NCBI GenBank assembly: GCA_910587095.1
Contig: CAJUMJ010000058.1
Span: 1-64,000, forward strand
Length of the DNA: 64,000 nucleotides
DNA from: an uncultured Lachnospiraceae bacterium
Lineage (GTDB): Bacteria > Bacillota > Clostridia > Lachnospirales > Lachnospiraceae
Direction: 5' to 3'
In this document: positions 1 through 8,501 of the stretch, in pieces
How positions within the stretch are numbered: the first letter of the stretch is position 1
How the letters are laid out: each line of letters opens with the position of its first letter
Notes under the pieces: generated by a model
The model's database searches: none
The model's input: the letters and a program-made list of their open reading frames with translations, nothing else
Told to the model about the DNA's origin: nothing
Program-made: the position numbers and the translations under genes

Positions 1-109
1 CACCAAATAACTTGCTTGAATTTTCATCTGCCGTGTTGTCGTCGGTCAACGATGCCACCGCATCGACTCCCTCCTCCGCCTTGCAGAATGAAAATTCATT
101 CTGCGTCAT
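1..109 (-). CDS. Partial small ORF, unknown function, runs off the window
   Basis: An open frame starts with ATG at 109 (minus strand) and stays open to base 1, giving 36 residues. The peptide is acidic (KAEEGVDAVASLTDDN) with no membrane segment. I do not recognise a family. Its codons 3-8 coincide with the perfect inverted repeat at 83-104, so the region could instead be a structured non-coding element that happens to be open. No strong ribosome site precedes the ATG. It diverges from the restriction-modification controller. Confidence 0.3.
   Translation of the reverse strand, partial: MTQNEFSFCKAEEGVDAVASLTDDNTADENSSKLFG
83..104. repeat. Perfect 10-bp inverted repeat
   Basis: GCAGAATGAA (83-92) and TTCATTCTGC (95-104) are perfect reverse complements separated by AA. 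There is no U-tract on either side, so it is not an obvious terminator. Related TTTTCAT/ATGAAAA words lie nearby at about 20-30 and 113-122. It could be an operator for the XRE regulator that starts at 207, or part of a dispersed element; neither is shown. Confidence 0.5.
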
Positions 110-158
110 TTAGCTGAAAATGAATGATACAGCACACTAGTCTGTTACTTATAACCCG

Positions 159-188
159 TTGTCTTATTTGCACCAAACAAAATATAAT
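159..188 (+). promoter_or_regulatory. Putative sigma-A promoter of the restriction-modification controller
   Basis: TTGTCT (159-164) and TATAAT (183-188) are separated by 18 bp. Transcription would start near 195, right at the ribosome site AGGAGG (195-200) of the XRE gene at 207, so the leader would be very short. Short or leaderless transcripts are known for controller genes of restriction-modification systems. The near-palindrome GTTACTTATAAC (144-155) just upstream is a possible controller-binding site. Confidence 0.45.
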
Positions 189-206
189 TGTCACAGGAGG
201 CGCTTC

Positions 207-416
207 ATGAATATTCAGCAACAATTGGGACTACGAATTCAGCAGCTAAGAAAAGACAGGAAACTCAGTCAGGAAAAATTTGCCCTTCTTATTGATATGG
301 ATCGAACCTATTTTGCTTCTGTGGAAGCCGGAAAGCGAAATATTTCAATTGTAAACATACAAAAAATAGCTGCCGGTCTGGGCGTATCCCTGTCAGAGCT
401 TTTCTACAACTTATAA
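207..416 (+). CDS. XRE-family helix-turn-helix controller (C protein-like)
   Basis: A 69-residue protein made almost entirely of one HTH_3/XRE fold. It has the usual 'LGLRIQQLRKDRKLSQEKFA' first helices, the recognition segment 'MDRTYFASVEAGKRNIS' and the closing 'LQKIAAGLGVSLSELF'-type helices. The start at 207 is chosen because AGGAGG lies six bases upstream; an upstream in-frame ATG at 159 has no such site. It precedes the PLD-type nuclease gene by 28 bp on the same strand. This size and position match the controller proteins that time endonuclease expression in type II restriction-modification systems. The fold is clear; the control role is inferred from context. Confidence 0.85.
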   Translation: MNIQQQLGLRIQQLRKDRKLSQEKFALLIDMDRTYFASVEAGKRNISIVNIQKIAAGLGVSLSELFYNL

Positions 417-444
417 AGCATACCAACCCAAAAGGAGATTTATT

Positions 445-1722
445 ATGCCCTTATATCAATACATCAAACCGTCTGACCAGCCGTCCGGGAAATTCCGGTT
501 GATCGACTGGCTTGATGAAAATTTCCAGAATACCGACTACACTCACTTTTATTGTTTAGCCGCGTTTGCCAAAATTAACCCCTTCTATAAATTGCACATC
601 GGTATTCAAGCCTGGAATTCCAGAGGAAATAAATCTGCTGCCGTATTTGGAATTGATCACAAGGGAACCAGCCTGCAAGCCTTACAATATGCGTTAGTAA
701 ACTTTGATGAAGTCCAGATTCTGCATGTTAACTACTCCACGTTCCATCCGAAACTATACATTTTTACAGGTGCCTCAAAAGCTTCCATCTATTATGGTTC
801 CAGCAACTTTACATCCGGGGGATTGGAAACCAATTTTGAGGGCGGCATGATCGTTGATTTCGATTTACCGAATGAGCAGTCGCAGTTTGACGGGCTCTTT
901 GATTGCTACAAATCCATAGCCGCTTCAGGATTGCCGTGCATAACCAAACTGACCCCTGCTTTTTTAAATGCGCTTCATACGTCAGGCTTGCTGCTCGACG
1001 AAACAAGGAGGCCAAAATCTTCGCCGGCCGCAAATCCGACTCCAACAACTTCAACCCCCACCCCATTATTTGGAGGTTTTAAAACCAAACCCGCGCGTTC
1101 TATACCCAAAAATGTTATTGCTATGGCGGCTGCAAATGCCGGTATCGTTATGCAACCTGTTAAAAGGAGCAGTGCTCCTGCCACACTTTCTGCTCCTGTT
1201 TCCGGGACTGTGCCGGCTTCTTCTGTCGTAATTCCCGTTGTTGTAAACGGATTTGTTATTCAGATTGCTCCTCATCATAACGGAGAAATTTTTTTGAGTA
1301 AAATTGCAATTGATCAAAACCCGTCTTTCTTTGACTACCCGTTTGCGGGAGCAACCATTCCCAAAAAGTCGACAAATCCGTCGTATCCCCAGCGGGTGCC
1401 CGACCCGGTTGTCAATATTCGCGTCTTTGACAGCAATGGGGCCCTCATAAAAACAAAGTCAAACTATGCACTCAACACCATTTATTACGAAAAGAAATCG
1501 GAAATCCGTATCACAATTACCCCTTCCATACTAAGCGGCCTTACTGCTCCCCCAAATGCTTATCCCCTCCTGGTGATGAGGGAATCAACCATAATAGGAT
1601 GTGATTACGATCTTGATTTTTATTCTGCCGGAAGTGTAGATTATAACAACTATCTCGCCATTTGCGATCAGTCCCTGCCTTCGGGCGGTAAAGCAGTAGC
1701 ACGCCGAATGGGCTGGATATGA
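445..1722 (+). CDS. PLD-fold restriction endonuclease, NgoFVII/BfiI-like
   Basis: A 425-residue protein. The N-terminal third has the phospholipase-D nuclease signature: His101-Pro-Lys103 in 'HPKLYIFTG', then 'GSSNFTSGGL' (118-127) and 'NFEGG' (130-134). Such enzymes dimerise to form one metal-independent active site. A Pro/Thr/Ala-rich linker (about 190-270) leads to a C-terminal beta-rich part (about 270-390) compatible with the B3-like DNA-binding domain of NgoFVII-type enzymes; that second assignment is weaker. AAAGGAG lies seven bases before the ATG. It follows the controller and is convergent with a DNA methyltransferase, so it is most likely the restriction subunit of that system. The recognition site cannot be read from the sequence. 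Confidence 0.8.
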   Translation: MPLYQYIKPSDQPSGKFRLIDWLDENFQNTDYTHFYCLAAFAKINPFYKLHIGIQAWNSRGNKSAAVFGIDHKGTSLQALQYALVNFDEVQILHVNYSTFHPKLYIFTGASKASIYYGSSNFTSGGLETNFEGGMIVDFDLPNEQSQFDGLFDCYKSIAASGLPCITKLTPAFLNALHTSGLLLDETRRPKSSPAANPTPTTSTPTPLFGGFKTKPARSIPKNVIAMAAANAGIVMQPVKRSSAPATLSAPVSGTVPASSVVIPVVVNGFVIQIAPHHNGEIFLSKIAIDQNPSFFDYPFAGATIPKKSTNPSYPQRVPDPVVNIRVFDSNGALIKTKSNYALNTIYYEKKSEIRITITPSILSGLTAPPNAYPLLVMRESTIIGCDYDLDFYSAGSVDYNNYLAICDQSLPSGGKAVARRMGWI

Positions 1723-1727
1723 CAAAA

Positions 1728-1765
1728 ATGCCGCTCTCTATATGTAACCGCATAGAGAGTGGCAT
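1728..1765. terminator. Bidirectional hairpin terminator between nuclease and methyltransferase
   Basis: ATGCCGCTCTCTAT (1728-1741) pairs with ATAGAGAGTGGCAT (1752-1765), with one G-T wobble and a 10-base loop. An A-run precedes it and CTTATTTTT follows, so it can terminate in both directions. It fills the gap between the convergent stop codons at 1722 and 1769. Confidence 0.8.
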
Positions 1766-1768
1766 CTC

Positions 1769-4498
1769 TTATTTTTCAAAAATCAAAATGTTGTTTTCGG
1801 TAATAGAATTATACATATGGAGATATTTTTCTTTTGTAACGCTTATCGGAATATCATCGATAAGCCGCCATCCCATAGCGGTTCCGGTTTCTCTTAACAT
1901 TTGCGTTGTCCGTATGATAATTTTCTCCTCTGCAGTGGTTGTTGTCGTGTCTCCTATGACAATGCAAATATGACCGCCAGGTTTAACCACCTGATCCAGT
2001 GTCTCCATAACAAGACTCATATCCCGAAAATACATATATATTAAAGCAGCCATGTTCTTTTTTCTAAATCCAACATTGGCGTCCTTATTCTGAGTATATA
2101 CCCTATCGATGATTTCTTTCGCCGTCTCTGAGCATATTTTCCCGTAATCGTTGTCAGCAATCAATGATTCAAACTTAAGACGGGTTGACTTATTGATTTC
2201 TCTGGTTCCTGTCATGGAAGCTTCAATCGGCGCCCTTTTTTCCGAAGTATAACCTCCCAGAACAAGCATATTAAGCCTGTTTGTATCGATATAGGGCAGT
2301 GCCGTTGCGTATGGAGGGCTTGTGATAACAATATCTATACTGTTTTTTTCTATTTTCGAAGTAACTGATTCTGCATTTGCTGACGTTCCCTGCCAAACCT
2401 GAGCCTCTCCTATGGGCTCAGGCGCATTGCTTTTTACCTGATGAAACTCCATTATATTGTTATATTGCTTTTCCAGATTCTTAATATAAAGCTCTAACAC
2501 AGGCGCATCTTCAATCGCTTCCTTCCGACGTCGGATTCTCAAATCCGAAGGTTCCTGGTGGGAAATTTCGCGGATAATCGAACTGAGAATTACCTTCAGA
2601 AAACTCCGAATGCACTCATCCGGAACCTTGCTGATTTCAGCTAAAATAAATCCCATTTTTGATATTACTTTTGCCGGAAACCAACTTCTGATTTCATCAA
2701 GCGCATCTGCGAAAAACATATTTTCATAGTCCGATTCTACATAGCGGTCAATGCAATGTCTGAACAAAGAAATCTGCTTTTCAAATTCATATGGGTTCAC
2801 CTTAAATATCGTATCTTTTACCATCGCTATTTCAACCGCAATGGGATTGATATCACAACCATAGGCGTCATGCCCGTTTAATATCGACTCAAGAATAACT
2901 GTCCCACTCCCGCAGAAAGGATCAAATACTTTCCCCCCTGCTTCAACTTTCAGTATATTTAAAAGCGGTCGTACTAATTGCGGATAGAACTTGCCTTTAT
3001 AAGGATGAATTCCGTGCGTCAGATATTTCGGTTCCTTTCGCTTCGATATATCTTCTGTGCCGTGTTCTAAAATTCTCTGCCATGTCATAAATTCGGCCTC
3101 ATTGACTTTAAACCCTTTATAAAAAGTCAGTTTCTTAAGTTGCTTCAAAGCCTTTGTATCGATTGATTTAAATTCATCGGCATCGGTACCACAAATTACC
3201 GCCCGCTCTTTTTTACTTATCTCAATTTCATACGGCCACAGCCTATATTCAACAGGCTCCAATTTAATCAACGATTCAACTGTCTGCTTCTTCAAAATCA
3301 GGATCTGTTCCGTAGTCGCCCTTCTTGCACAGTTCTTCATAGACCTTTTGTTTTCGGGCAAGGGCCTGTCAATAATTCCAACGTTTACAAAACCAAGCGT
3401 CTCCGCAATCTTTCCAATTCTCTCGGCCGTTTTGTACTCTTCTCCGTCAAATACGGCATTGCCAAGAATGAAAACAGCATATCTGCCCGTTTTCAATGCC
3501 TCCATACAGTTCTTAAGAACAGGTGTCATTTCCTTCTCAAACTGTTCGAACTTCCTCCTGTTTCTCTGATATTTAAGATGTGATCCAATTTCCATTTTCC
3601 CAACGTCACGAGGATCCCCATCCAGCCAAAATATTCTAAACCGATGATATAAATGATAGTCAAACGCATTGGGGTACGGCGGTGATGTCACAACCAAATC
3701 TACCGTTCCGCTCTGTATCGCTTTATCCTTCCCAACTATAGGTTCCATGACATTGGTAGTGATAAATTTAATATCCTGATAACTTATGAGAGGACTTAAC
3801 TCTTTGATTTTTTTTAAGTTGTCTTTCAAATCTTTCAGGTATAATTTTATAGTGTCTCCACTTTTTATTTCCTTAAAAACCGCTCGATAAGTCGTTTCAT
3901 TTTCCTGGTTCGACACCCGTGTAATAATTTTCGAAAACGAAGCTTTTGCAATCGTAATTGCTGTCAAAGCCTTTAATTCCCTTTTTATGAAATACTTCAA
4001 AAAGGCCAGTTCACAAACCGCTGTTGGTTCAAACCATTTTTCGATATTGGGAATATCCGGAATCTCTTCTTCAAGAGCCACTTTATACTTGTCAATAAAA
4101 TCCGCTAAAGCTTCTGTGTTACGGTCATAGTGCTCCAGCCTCTCTATAAACCTGGTTATATCCTCCATATCTTCCGCGCCAAGTGTCGTTGTCTTCGCTC
4201 TTCCTATAACACTTCCTATCGGATTGATATCTGTGCTAATGCAGCTTCTGTTGTTCAATGCCGCTTCTAAAGCAGTAGTTCCACTGCCTCCAAACGGATC
4301 CCATATGCACTCTCCTTCAGATGAAAGTAATTTGATGATCTGTGCAGGAAGTTGCGGCGCAAATTTAGCAGGATACGGGTGTATATCATGTGATAAGTAA
4401 GTCGTATCATCTGCAAGAAACGACCAGTCCAATGCCTGAAAAGCAGATAGAACTTCTTCCTCATTTTTATATTGTATCGATTCATAAAATTTTGTCAC
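1769..4498 (-). CDS. Double-domain DNA (cytosine-N4/adenine-N6) methyltransferase
   Basis: About 909 residues built from two methyltransferase halves. Counting from the upstream ATG at 4510, half one has 'HDIHPYPAKF' (41-50), the AdoMet loop 'DPFGGSGT' (71-78), 'DINPIG' (94-99) and the catalytic 'TSPPY' (275-279). Half two repeats the order with 'HGIHPYKGKF' (499-508), 'DPFCGSGT' (530-537), 'DINPIA' (553-558) and 'SPPY' (731-734). (S/T)PPY marks amino-methyltransferases, so each half may modify one strand of an asymmetric site. I prefer the GTG at 4498 because GGAGG lies five bases before it; the ATG at 4510 overlaps that ribosome site. It is the probable protective partner of the PLD nuclease. 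Confidence 0.85.
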   Translation of the reverse strand: MTKFYESIQYKNEEEVLSAFQALDWSFLADDTTYLSHDIHPYPAKFAPQLPAQIIKLLSSEGECIWDPFGGSGTTALEAALNNRSCISTDINPIGSVIGRAKTTTLGAEDMEDITRFIERLEHYDRNTEALADFIDKYKVALEEEIPDIPNIEKWFEPTAVCELAFLKYFIKRELKALTAITIAKASFSKIITRVSNQENETTYRAVFKEIKSGDTIKLYLKDLKDNLKKIKELSPLISYQDIKFITTNVMEPIVGKDKAIQSGTVDLVVTSPPYPNAFDYHLYHRFRIFWLDGDPRDVGKMEIGSHLKYQRNRRKFEQFEKEMTPVLKNCMEALKTGRYAVFILGNAVFDGEEYKTAERIGKIAETLGFVNVGIIDRPLPENKRSMKNCARRATTEQILILKKQTVESLIKLEPVEYRLWPYEIEISKKERAVICGTDADEFKSIDTKALKQLKKLTFYKGFKVNEAEFMTWQRILEHGTEDISKRKEPKYLTHGIHPYKGKFYPQLVRPLLNILKVEAGGKVFDPFCGSGTVILESILNGHDAYGCDINPIAVEIAMVKDTIFKVNPYEFEKQISLFRHCIDRYVESDYENMFFADALDEIRSWFPAKVISKMGFILAEISKVPDECIRSFLKVILSSIIREISHQEPSDLRIRRRKEAIEDAPVLELYIKNLEKQYNNIMEFHQVKSNAPEPIGEAQVWQGTSANAESVTSKIEKNSIDIVITSPPYATALPYIDTNRLNMLVLGGYTSEKRAPIEASMTGTREINKSTRLKFESLIADNDYGKICSETAKEIIDRVYTQNKDANVGFRKKNMAALIYMYFRDMSLVMETLDQVVKPGGHICIVIGDTTTTTAEEKIIIRTTQMLRETGTAMGWRLIDDIPISVTKEKYLHMYNSITENNILIFEK

Positions 4499-4510
4499 GC
4501 GAACCTCCAT

Positions 4511-4636
4511 GTCACAGCTCTGCTGTGACTCAAATCAGTGCGGAGAATGCCGTATTTGGGGCATTCTCCTGTGTGAGACTTAGTACTTCTCCACGAAACA
4601 GCCTTTGCTGTGAGTGGCTAGAAGTACTTCTCACAC
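4511..4636. repeat. Composite palindromic element with four stems
   Basis: Four nested or adjacent inverted repeats abut the methyltransferase start. GTCACAG/CTGTGAC lies at 4511-4529. GGAGAATGCC (4542-4551) pairs with GGCATTCTCC (4560-4569). GTGTGAGA (4571-4578) pairs with TCTCACAC (4629-4636) and encloses AGTACTTCT (4582-4590) / AGAAGTACT (4619-4627). An inner ACAGC/GCTGT hairpin is at the tip. Such dense symmetry suggests a REP/MITE-like insertion or a structured leader. The word AGTACTTCTCACAC at 4623-4636 recurs exactly at 11182-11195. Confidence 0.6.
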
Positions 4637-4724
4637 TATCTTCTTTCACAATCTTTTGAGCATCTTCCAGACAAAATTTATATTTGTCAAACGCGGCATA
4701 AGCATCTTTCGTTTTTACTCTCAT
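4530..4724 (-). CDS. Small ORF upstream of the methyltransferase, probably disrupted
   Basis: A 64-residue frame starting at 4724 with AAAGGA seven bases upstream. The first 31 residues (KTKDAYAAFDKYKFCLEDAQKI region) look like a genuine charged helical N-terminus. The rest reads through the palindromic element and has Ser/Gln-rich, non-protein-like composition, ending 19 bases before the methyltransferase ATG. A reasonable view is a short gene whose 3' end was replaced when the palindromic element inserted. Function is unknown. Confidence 0.35.
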   Translation of the reverse strand: MRVKTKDAYAAFDKYKFCLEDAQKIVKEDSVRSTSSHSQQRLFRGEVLSLTQENAPNTAFSALI

Positions 4725-4883
4725 AGTTCATTCCTTTTCGCCATATTCCGGGAAATTATATCATCTCCCAGAATGCAAATCAAGTTATCTTCTGTAACGG
4801 CCGAAGTATTTAGTACATCGAAATATCTCTGCATCAGCCGAAAATACGCAAGTTGATAATGGAATAGACTTCGCGCCCTGGTT

Positions 4884-5060
4884 ATGATATATTTATTATA
4901 TTGTAACGGGACAAGCTATCATAAAACCAATAAGCAGTTTCAGGGTTTTATACGACTGGCCCCGGAGTTAATTGATCAGGCGTTAAACAAGTCGCCGGAC
5001 AATGATGACTTACAAAAATTGAAAGACATCTTTCAGTCGATGTTGGAGGATGACAATTAA
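4884..5060 (+). CDS. Small ORF of unknown function ahead of the MBOAT gene
   Basis: A 58-residue frame with ATG at 4884 and TAA at 5058-5060, three bases before the MBOAT start. The C-terminal half is acidic and helical (LIDQALNKSPDNDDL, then DIFQSMLEDDN). The MBOAT ribosome site GGAGGA lies inside its last codons, so the two could be translationally coupled. No family is recognised and no clear ribosome site precedes the ATG. It may be the remnant of a longer gene. The stretch 4725-4883 holds nothing else I can support. Confidence 0.35.
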   Translation: MIYLLYCNGTSYHKTNKQFQGFIRLAPELIDQALNKSPDNDDLQKLKDIFQSMLEDDN

Positions 5061-5063
5061 ACC

Positions 5064-6503
5064 ATGCTTTTTAACTCAATGACCTTCGCCGTCTTTTTGA
5101 CGGCGGTATTTATTCTGTATTATATTGTACCCGTAAAATTCCGGTGGATTTTTCTGCTGGCGGCAAGCTACGCTTTCTACATGAATCTTCATGTGGCTTA
5201 TGGGCTTTTGCTCCTTTTTTCCACCCTGCTGACCTACTTTCTGGCGCTGGGGCTGGAAAGGGCGGCGGATGCGGGAGCAAAAAAACGCTGTCTTTGGTGC
5301 GGCGTTCTTCCCCTTGTGGGAATCCTTCTGTTCTTTAAGCTGGGCGCTCCCGCCGTCGCAAAAATAAACGCCCTGATCGACGTATATCGTCTTTCCCTGC
5401 AGCCTGTGACCGTAAAAATCCTGCTGCCTGCGGGCGTTTCCTTTTACTTCTTCCAGTCCATGGGATATCTGATTGACGTATATCGGGGAAAAATCAAGGC
5501 GGAGCGGCACTTCGGCTTTTATGCCCTCTTTGTCTCCTTCTTCCCACAGCTTCTGGCTGGCCCCATCGGGCGGGCCGGTTCCCTTTTGCCGCAGCTCAAA
5601 AAGGAAAGACGTTTCGACTATGAAAGTGCAACTTACGGGCTCAAACTGATGGCCTGGGGATATTTTAAAAAACTGGTGATCGCGGACGTCTTCGCCGCCA
5701 CCGTAAACAAAGTATACGACAGGGCACACAGCTATGTCGGTCTTGTCTTTATCATTGTCACGGTCATGTTCGCCATCGAAATTTACTGCGATTTCTCCGG
5801 CTATTCGGACATCGCCATCGGCTGCGCGAAGCTTTTTGGCATCGAACTGATGACAAACTTTAAAAGCCCCTACCTTGCTTTCTCCATCCGCGAATTCTGG
5901 AGCCGCTGGCATATTTCCCTGTCCACCTGGTTCCGGGATTATGTCTATATTCCGCTTGGGGGTAACCGGGTGCCCAAGTGGCGGCACTGCCTGAATCTGC
6001 TTCTCACCTTTTTAGTCAGCGGTTTCTGGCACGGGAGCAGCCTGACCTATCTTCTATGGGGCGCTATCCACGGCCTTTTGCAGATCGTGGAGGTTCTCCT
6101 GCACCCGAAAAACAGACGGGCTTCCGGCGATAAAAGACGCTGGTGGCAGCTTCCCCTCACCTTTGCGCTGCTTTGCTTCACCTGGATCTTTTTCCGGGCA
6201 AACAGCATGGAGGACGCTCTGTGGATTCTCTCGCGGCTGTTTTGGGACATAGGCCGGCCTGTAAACTATTTGAAAACTGCCGTGATTTGTCTGGATCTGC
6301 CTTACCTTTCCATGTTCGGTATGCTGCTTGCGGCGGCGGTTCTCTTCGTCTACGACCTGCTCTCCCTGAAGCAGGACGTGATCGCGCTCGTCTCAAGACA
6401 GAGGTTCTTTGTCCGCTGGCCCATATACGTGCTGCTCCTGGTGGTGATCGCGCTGTTTTCCCACAAAGGAATAGCCACGGAGTTTATCTATTTCCAGTTT
6501 TGA
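5064..6503 (+). CDS. MBOAT-family O-acyltransferase (AlgI/DltB-like)
   Basis: A 479-residue polytopic membrane protein of the membrane-bound O-acyltransferase family. It would transfer acyl groups, usually acetyl, across the membrane to an extracytoplasmic polysaccharide. Signature segments are 'FSFYFFQSMGYLIDVYRGK'-type (125-143), 'PQLLAGPIGR' (161-170), 'DFSGYSDIAIG' (243-253), 'RWHISLSTWFRDYVYIPLGG' (281-300) and 'SGFWHG' (319-324), in which His323 is the conserved family histidine. Length is typical. The ribosome site GGAGGA is about 13 bases upstream. The next gene encodes an SGNH-type protein, the usual partner that completes transfer outside the membrane. The acceptor glycan is not identified, but the neighbouring operons are candidates. 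Confidence 0.92.
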   Translation: MLFNSMTFAVFLTAVFILYYIVPVKFRWIFLLAASYAFYMNLHVAYGLLLLFSTLLTYFLALGLERAADAGAKKRCLWCGVLPLVGILLFFKLGAPAVAKINALIDVYRLSLQPVTVKILLPAGVSFYFFQSMGYLIDVYRGKIKAERHFGFYALFVSFFPQLLAGPIGRAGSLLPQLKKERRFDYESATYGLKLMAWGYFKKLVIADVFAATVNKVYDRAHSYVGLVFIIVTVMFAIEIYCDFSGYSDIAIGCAKLFGIELMTNFKSPYLAFSIREFWSRWHISLSTWFRDYVYIPLGGNRVPKWRHCLNLLLTFLVSGFWHGSSLTYLLWGAIHGLLQIVEVLLHPKNRRASGDKRRWWQLPLTFALLCFTWIFFRANSMEDALWILSRLFWDIGRPVNYLKTAVICLDLPYLSMFGMLLAAAVLFVYDLLSLKQDVIALVSRQRFFVRWPIYVLLLVVIALFSHKGIATEFIYFQF

Positions 6504-6613
6504 CGCTGCTGCCAATACCTCGTCAAGTACCAACCTTTTCCGGGAATCCGCCTATAATTATATTTTTTGTCAATTGATACAGCATTAAGATGAATTTCGC
6601 AGAAAGGACCCCT

Positions 6614-7588
6614 ATGAAAAAACACCCGGCTCTTATCTTTATCATAAAATGCATAGCAATCCCCGCCGCGGCGGTGTATCTGATTTATCTTATGAACGTC
6701 CCGTATAAGGAAATAGACTCTTTGAAATACAGGGATCTTTGGGGGCTATGGACGCTTGGCAACCAAGTCAACGAGGTGGAAATCGCAAACGTCGGAAGCT
6801 CCCATGGCGCCTACGACTTTGTCTACGACGAGCTTTCGGAGGAGGGCTTTTCCTGCTTTAATTTCGGCAATGTAAGTCAAACCTATCAGTACGATCTCTC
6901 CCTGCTAAAGGAGTACGGGCACCATCTCAAGGAGGGCTGTATCGTGTTCATCCCTGTCTCCTACTTCTCCTTCAACAACGAGACGGTAGGCGAGACGGAG
7001 GCCCAGGCGCTCTCCGTCAAATACTACCACTGCCTCTCCCCCAAGAATATACCGGACTATGATCTCTATACGGATATCGTGACAACCCGCTTCCCCATCC
7101 TGTCCGCCGGCGAGGAAATTCTGAAACTCCTGCCGGGCGCCGATCTCTCCCTCGTCGTCTTTGCGAGCGGGAGCGAGGGGGGCGTTGACGAAGCGGAGTT
7201 CGCAAGCCGCGCGGCGCAACGCTATGACCGGCATTTTGGCAACAAGACCGAGCTCTTTTTGCCCGAGCGCGAGGAGGAGCTTACCGCCGTCATCGACTAT
7301 TGCAAAGAGCACGGATTTACACCCGTGCTCATCACTACGCCTTTCTCCTCATATTACAACGATCCGGTGCCCGTGGAATTTCTCGACCGCTTCCACAACA
7401 CCATCAACCGGATTGCTTCTGACACAGGCGTCAACTATTATGACTATTCCCACGACGACAGATTCCTTACAAATCTGTCCCTCTTCTCCGACTCCGACCA
7501 TCTAAATCCCGAGGGCGCGCAGTATTTTATGGAAATACTGGAAGAGGAAATCCCAGAGTTTAACAAGGTTCTCACCAGTTCACGTTGA
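6614..7588 (+). CDS. SGNH/AlgX-DltD-like membrane-anchored acyltransfer partner
   Basis: About 324 residues with one N-terminal membrane segment (about 6-27) and an extracellular SGNH-hydrolase-like domain. 'NVGSSHGAYDF' (59-69) supplies the nucleophile-type serine block and 'SDSDHLNPEGAQYF' near the C-terminus the Asp/His block. Proteins of this shape accompany MBOAT transferases (as in alginate and teichoic-acid acylation) and finish acyl transfer on the outer face. The start at 6614 is preferred over 6590 because AAAGGA lies five bases before it. The gene follows the MBOAT gene by 110 bp on the same strand. Its last 17 bases overlap the convergent deacetylase gene. Confidence 0.8.
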   Translation: MKKHPALIFIIKCIAIPAAAVYLIYLMNVPYKEIDSLKYRDLWGLWTLGNQVNEVEIANVGSSHGAYDFVYDELSEEGFSCFNFGNVSQTYQYDLSLLKEYGHHLKEGCIVFIPVSYFSFNNETVGETEAQALSVKYYHCLSPKNIPDYDLYTDIVTTRFPILSAGEEILKLLPGADLSLVVFASGSEGGVDEAEFASRAAQRYDRHFGNKTELFLPEREEELTAVIDYCKEHGFTPVLITTPFSSYYNDPVPVEFLDRFHNTINRIASDTGVNYYDYSHDDRFLTNLSLFSDSDHLNPEGAQYFMEILEEEIPEFNKVLTSSR

Positions 7589-8501
7589 GAACCGCATCCT
7601 TCTCCACATGTCTGTCCCCGCGCAGATAAAAGTCTTTTGCCGCCTCCTGCGCAATCTCCGGCGTGACCTCCCCCGGCAAAGTTACTCCCGGGTGAAAGAG
7701 AATTTCCAGCTTCCGTCCGTCCCGATCCGCTTTCTTTTTCATTTTGGAATAAAGCTTCTCTATTCTCTCCTTGTCCATCCGCCCGCTCATCACAAGTCCC
7801 CATAGATACATCTGCTCCAGCCCGCAGGCTCTGGCATGTCTGTCCGCTTTGTGGGAGTAGAAGTACAAAATCCTGTTCTTCACGAAATTGACAGGCCGGT
7901 AGGTCCTGTAAAGTGACACATCCGTCAGAAATATACCCAGGACTTCTTTCGAGTTTCGGATGTACTCCAATTTGTAGCCCTCCTCGCGCACTACCTCCAA
8001 AACCGCCTCCCACACGACGGGAATCATATGGGCGTGCTGGTGGCTGTCGATGCGAAGTCCTTTCTGTCCGCAACGGACACCCGAGGCAGCCGCGATCTCC
8101 ATACATTTTTCGATGGCCGGCTGCGCTTTTTCGATCTGTGCTTTTATCTCCCGCTTTAGCTGCGCCTTAATCCGGTTTCTCCTGCCCGGCACATAGGATG
8201 CCGCAAAAAGGCCGCCCCATCCAAGCCCCATCAAATCGCTGTTTTCTTTTGTAAGATCGGGCGCCGCCTTTCTCCCCGCGAGACTCCTGCCCTCCACAAA
8301 ATCCAGATGTACCGACATGAGAGGCAGAAAGGGAAGCTGCGGTATCGCCTCTGCAAGGAGCGCCATGCACGCCTCAAAGCAGCTCATATTGGAGACAATG
8401 CTGATGCTGTCAAGCCTTCCCGCCCGCATACATTCCAGCATGTCCTTTGATGTATTCAAAGTAAGCGCATAATCGTCCGCGTGAATATCCGGTTTACTCA
8501 T
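7572..8501 (-). CDS. ChbG/HpnK (YdjC-like) carbohydrate deacetylase
   Basis: A 309-residue member of the YdjC/ChbG/HpnK family, metal-dependent enzymes that remove N-acetyl groups from glycans or glycolipids. Visible motifs are 'HADDYAL' (7-13), 'SVHLDFVEG' (63-71) and 'DSHQHAHMIP' (152-161), which carry the metal-binding Asp and His residues. It has no signal peptide and is presumably cytoplasmic, so a lipid-linked intermediate facing the cytosol is a plausible substrate. It overlaps the upstream membrane-protein gene by eight bases and is the last gene of the minus-strand operon that begins near 16977. Confidence 0.88.
   Translation of the reverse strand: MSKPDIHADDYALTLNTSKDMLECMRAGRLDSISIVSNMSCFEACMALLAEAIPQLPFLPLMSVHLDFVEGRSLAGRKAAPDLTKENSDLMGLGWGGLFAASYVPGRRNRIKAQLKREIKAQIEKAQPAIEKCMEIAAASGVRCGQKGLRIDSHQHAHMIPVVWEAVLEVVREEGYKLEYIRNSKEVLGIFLTDVSLYRTYRPVNFVKNRILYFYSHKADRHARACGLEQMYLWGLVMSGRMDKERIEKLYSKMKKKADRDGRKLEILFHPGVTLPGEVTPEIAQEAAKDFYLRGDRHVEKDAVLNVNW

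Noticed and set aside
5076..5987. Long antisense open frame opposite the MBOAT gene
   Set aside because: It mirrors a strongly conserved membrane enzyme in a GC-rich stretch, has no ribosome site and its peptide is not protein-like.
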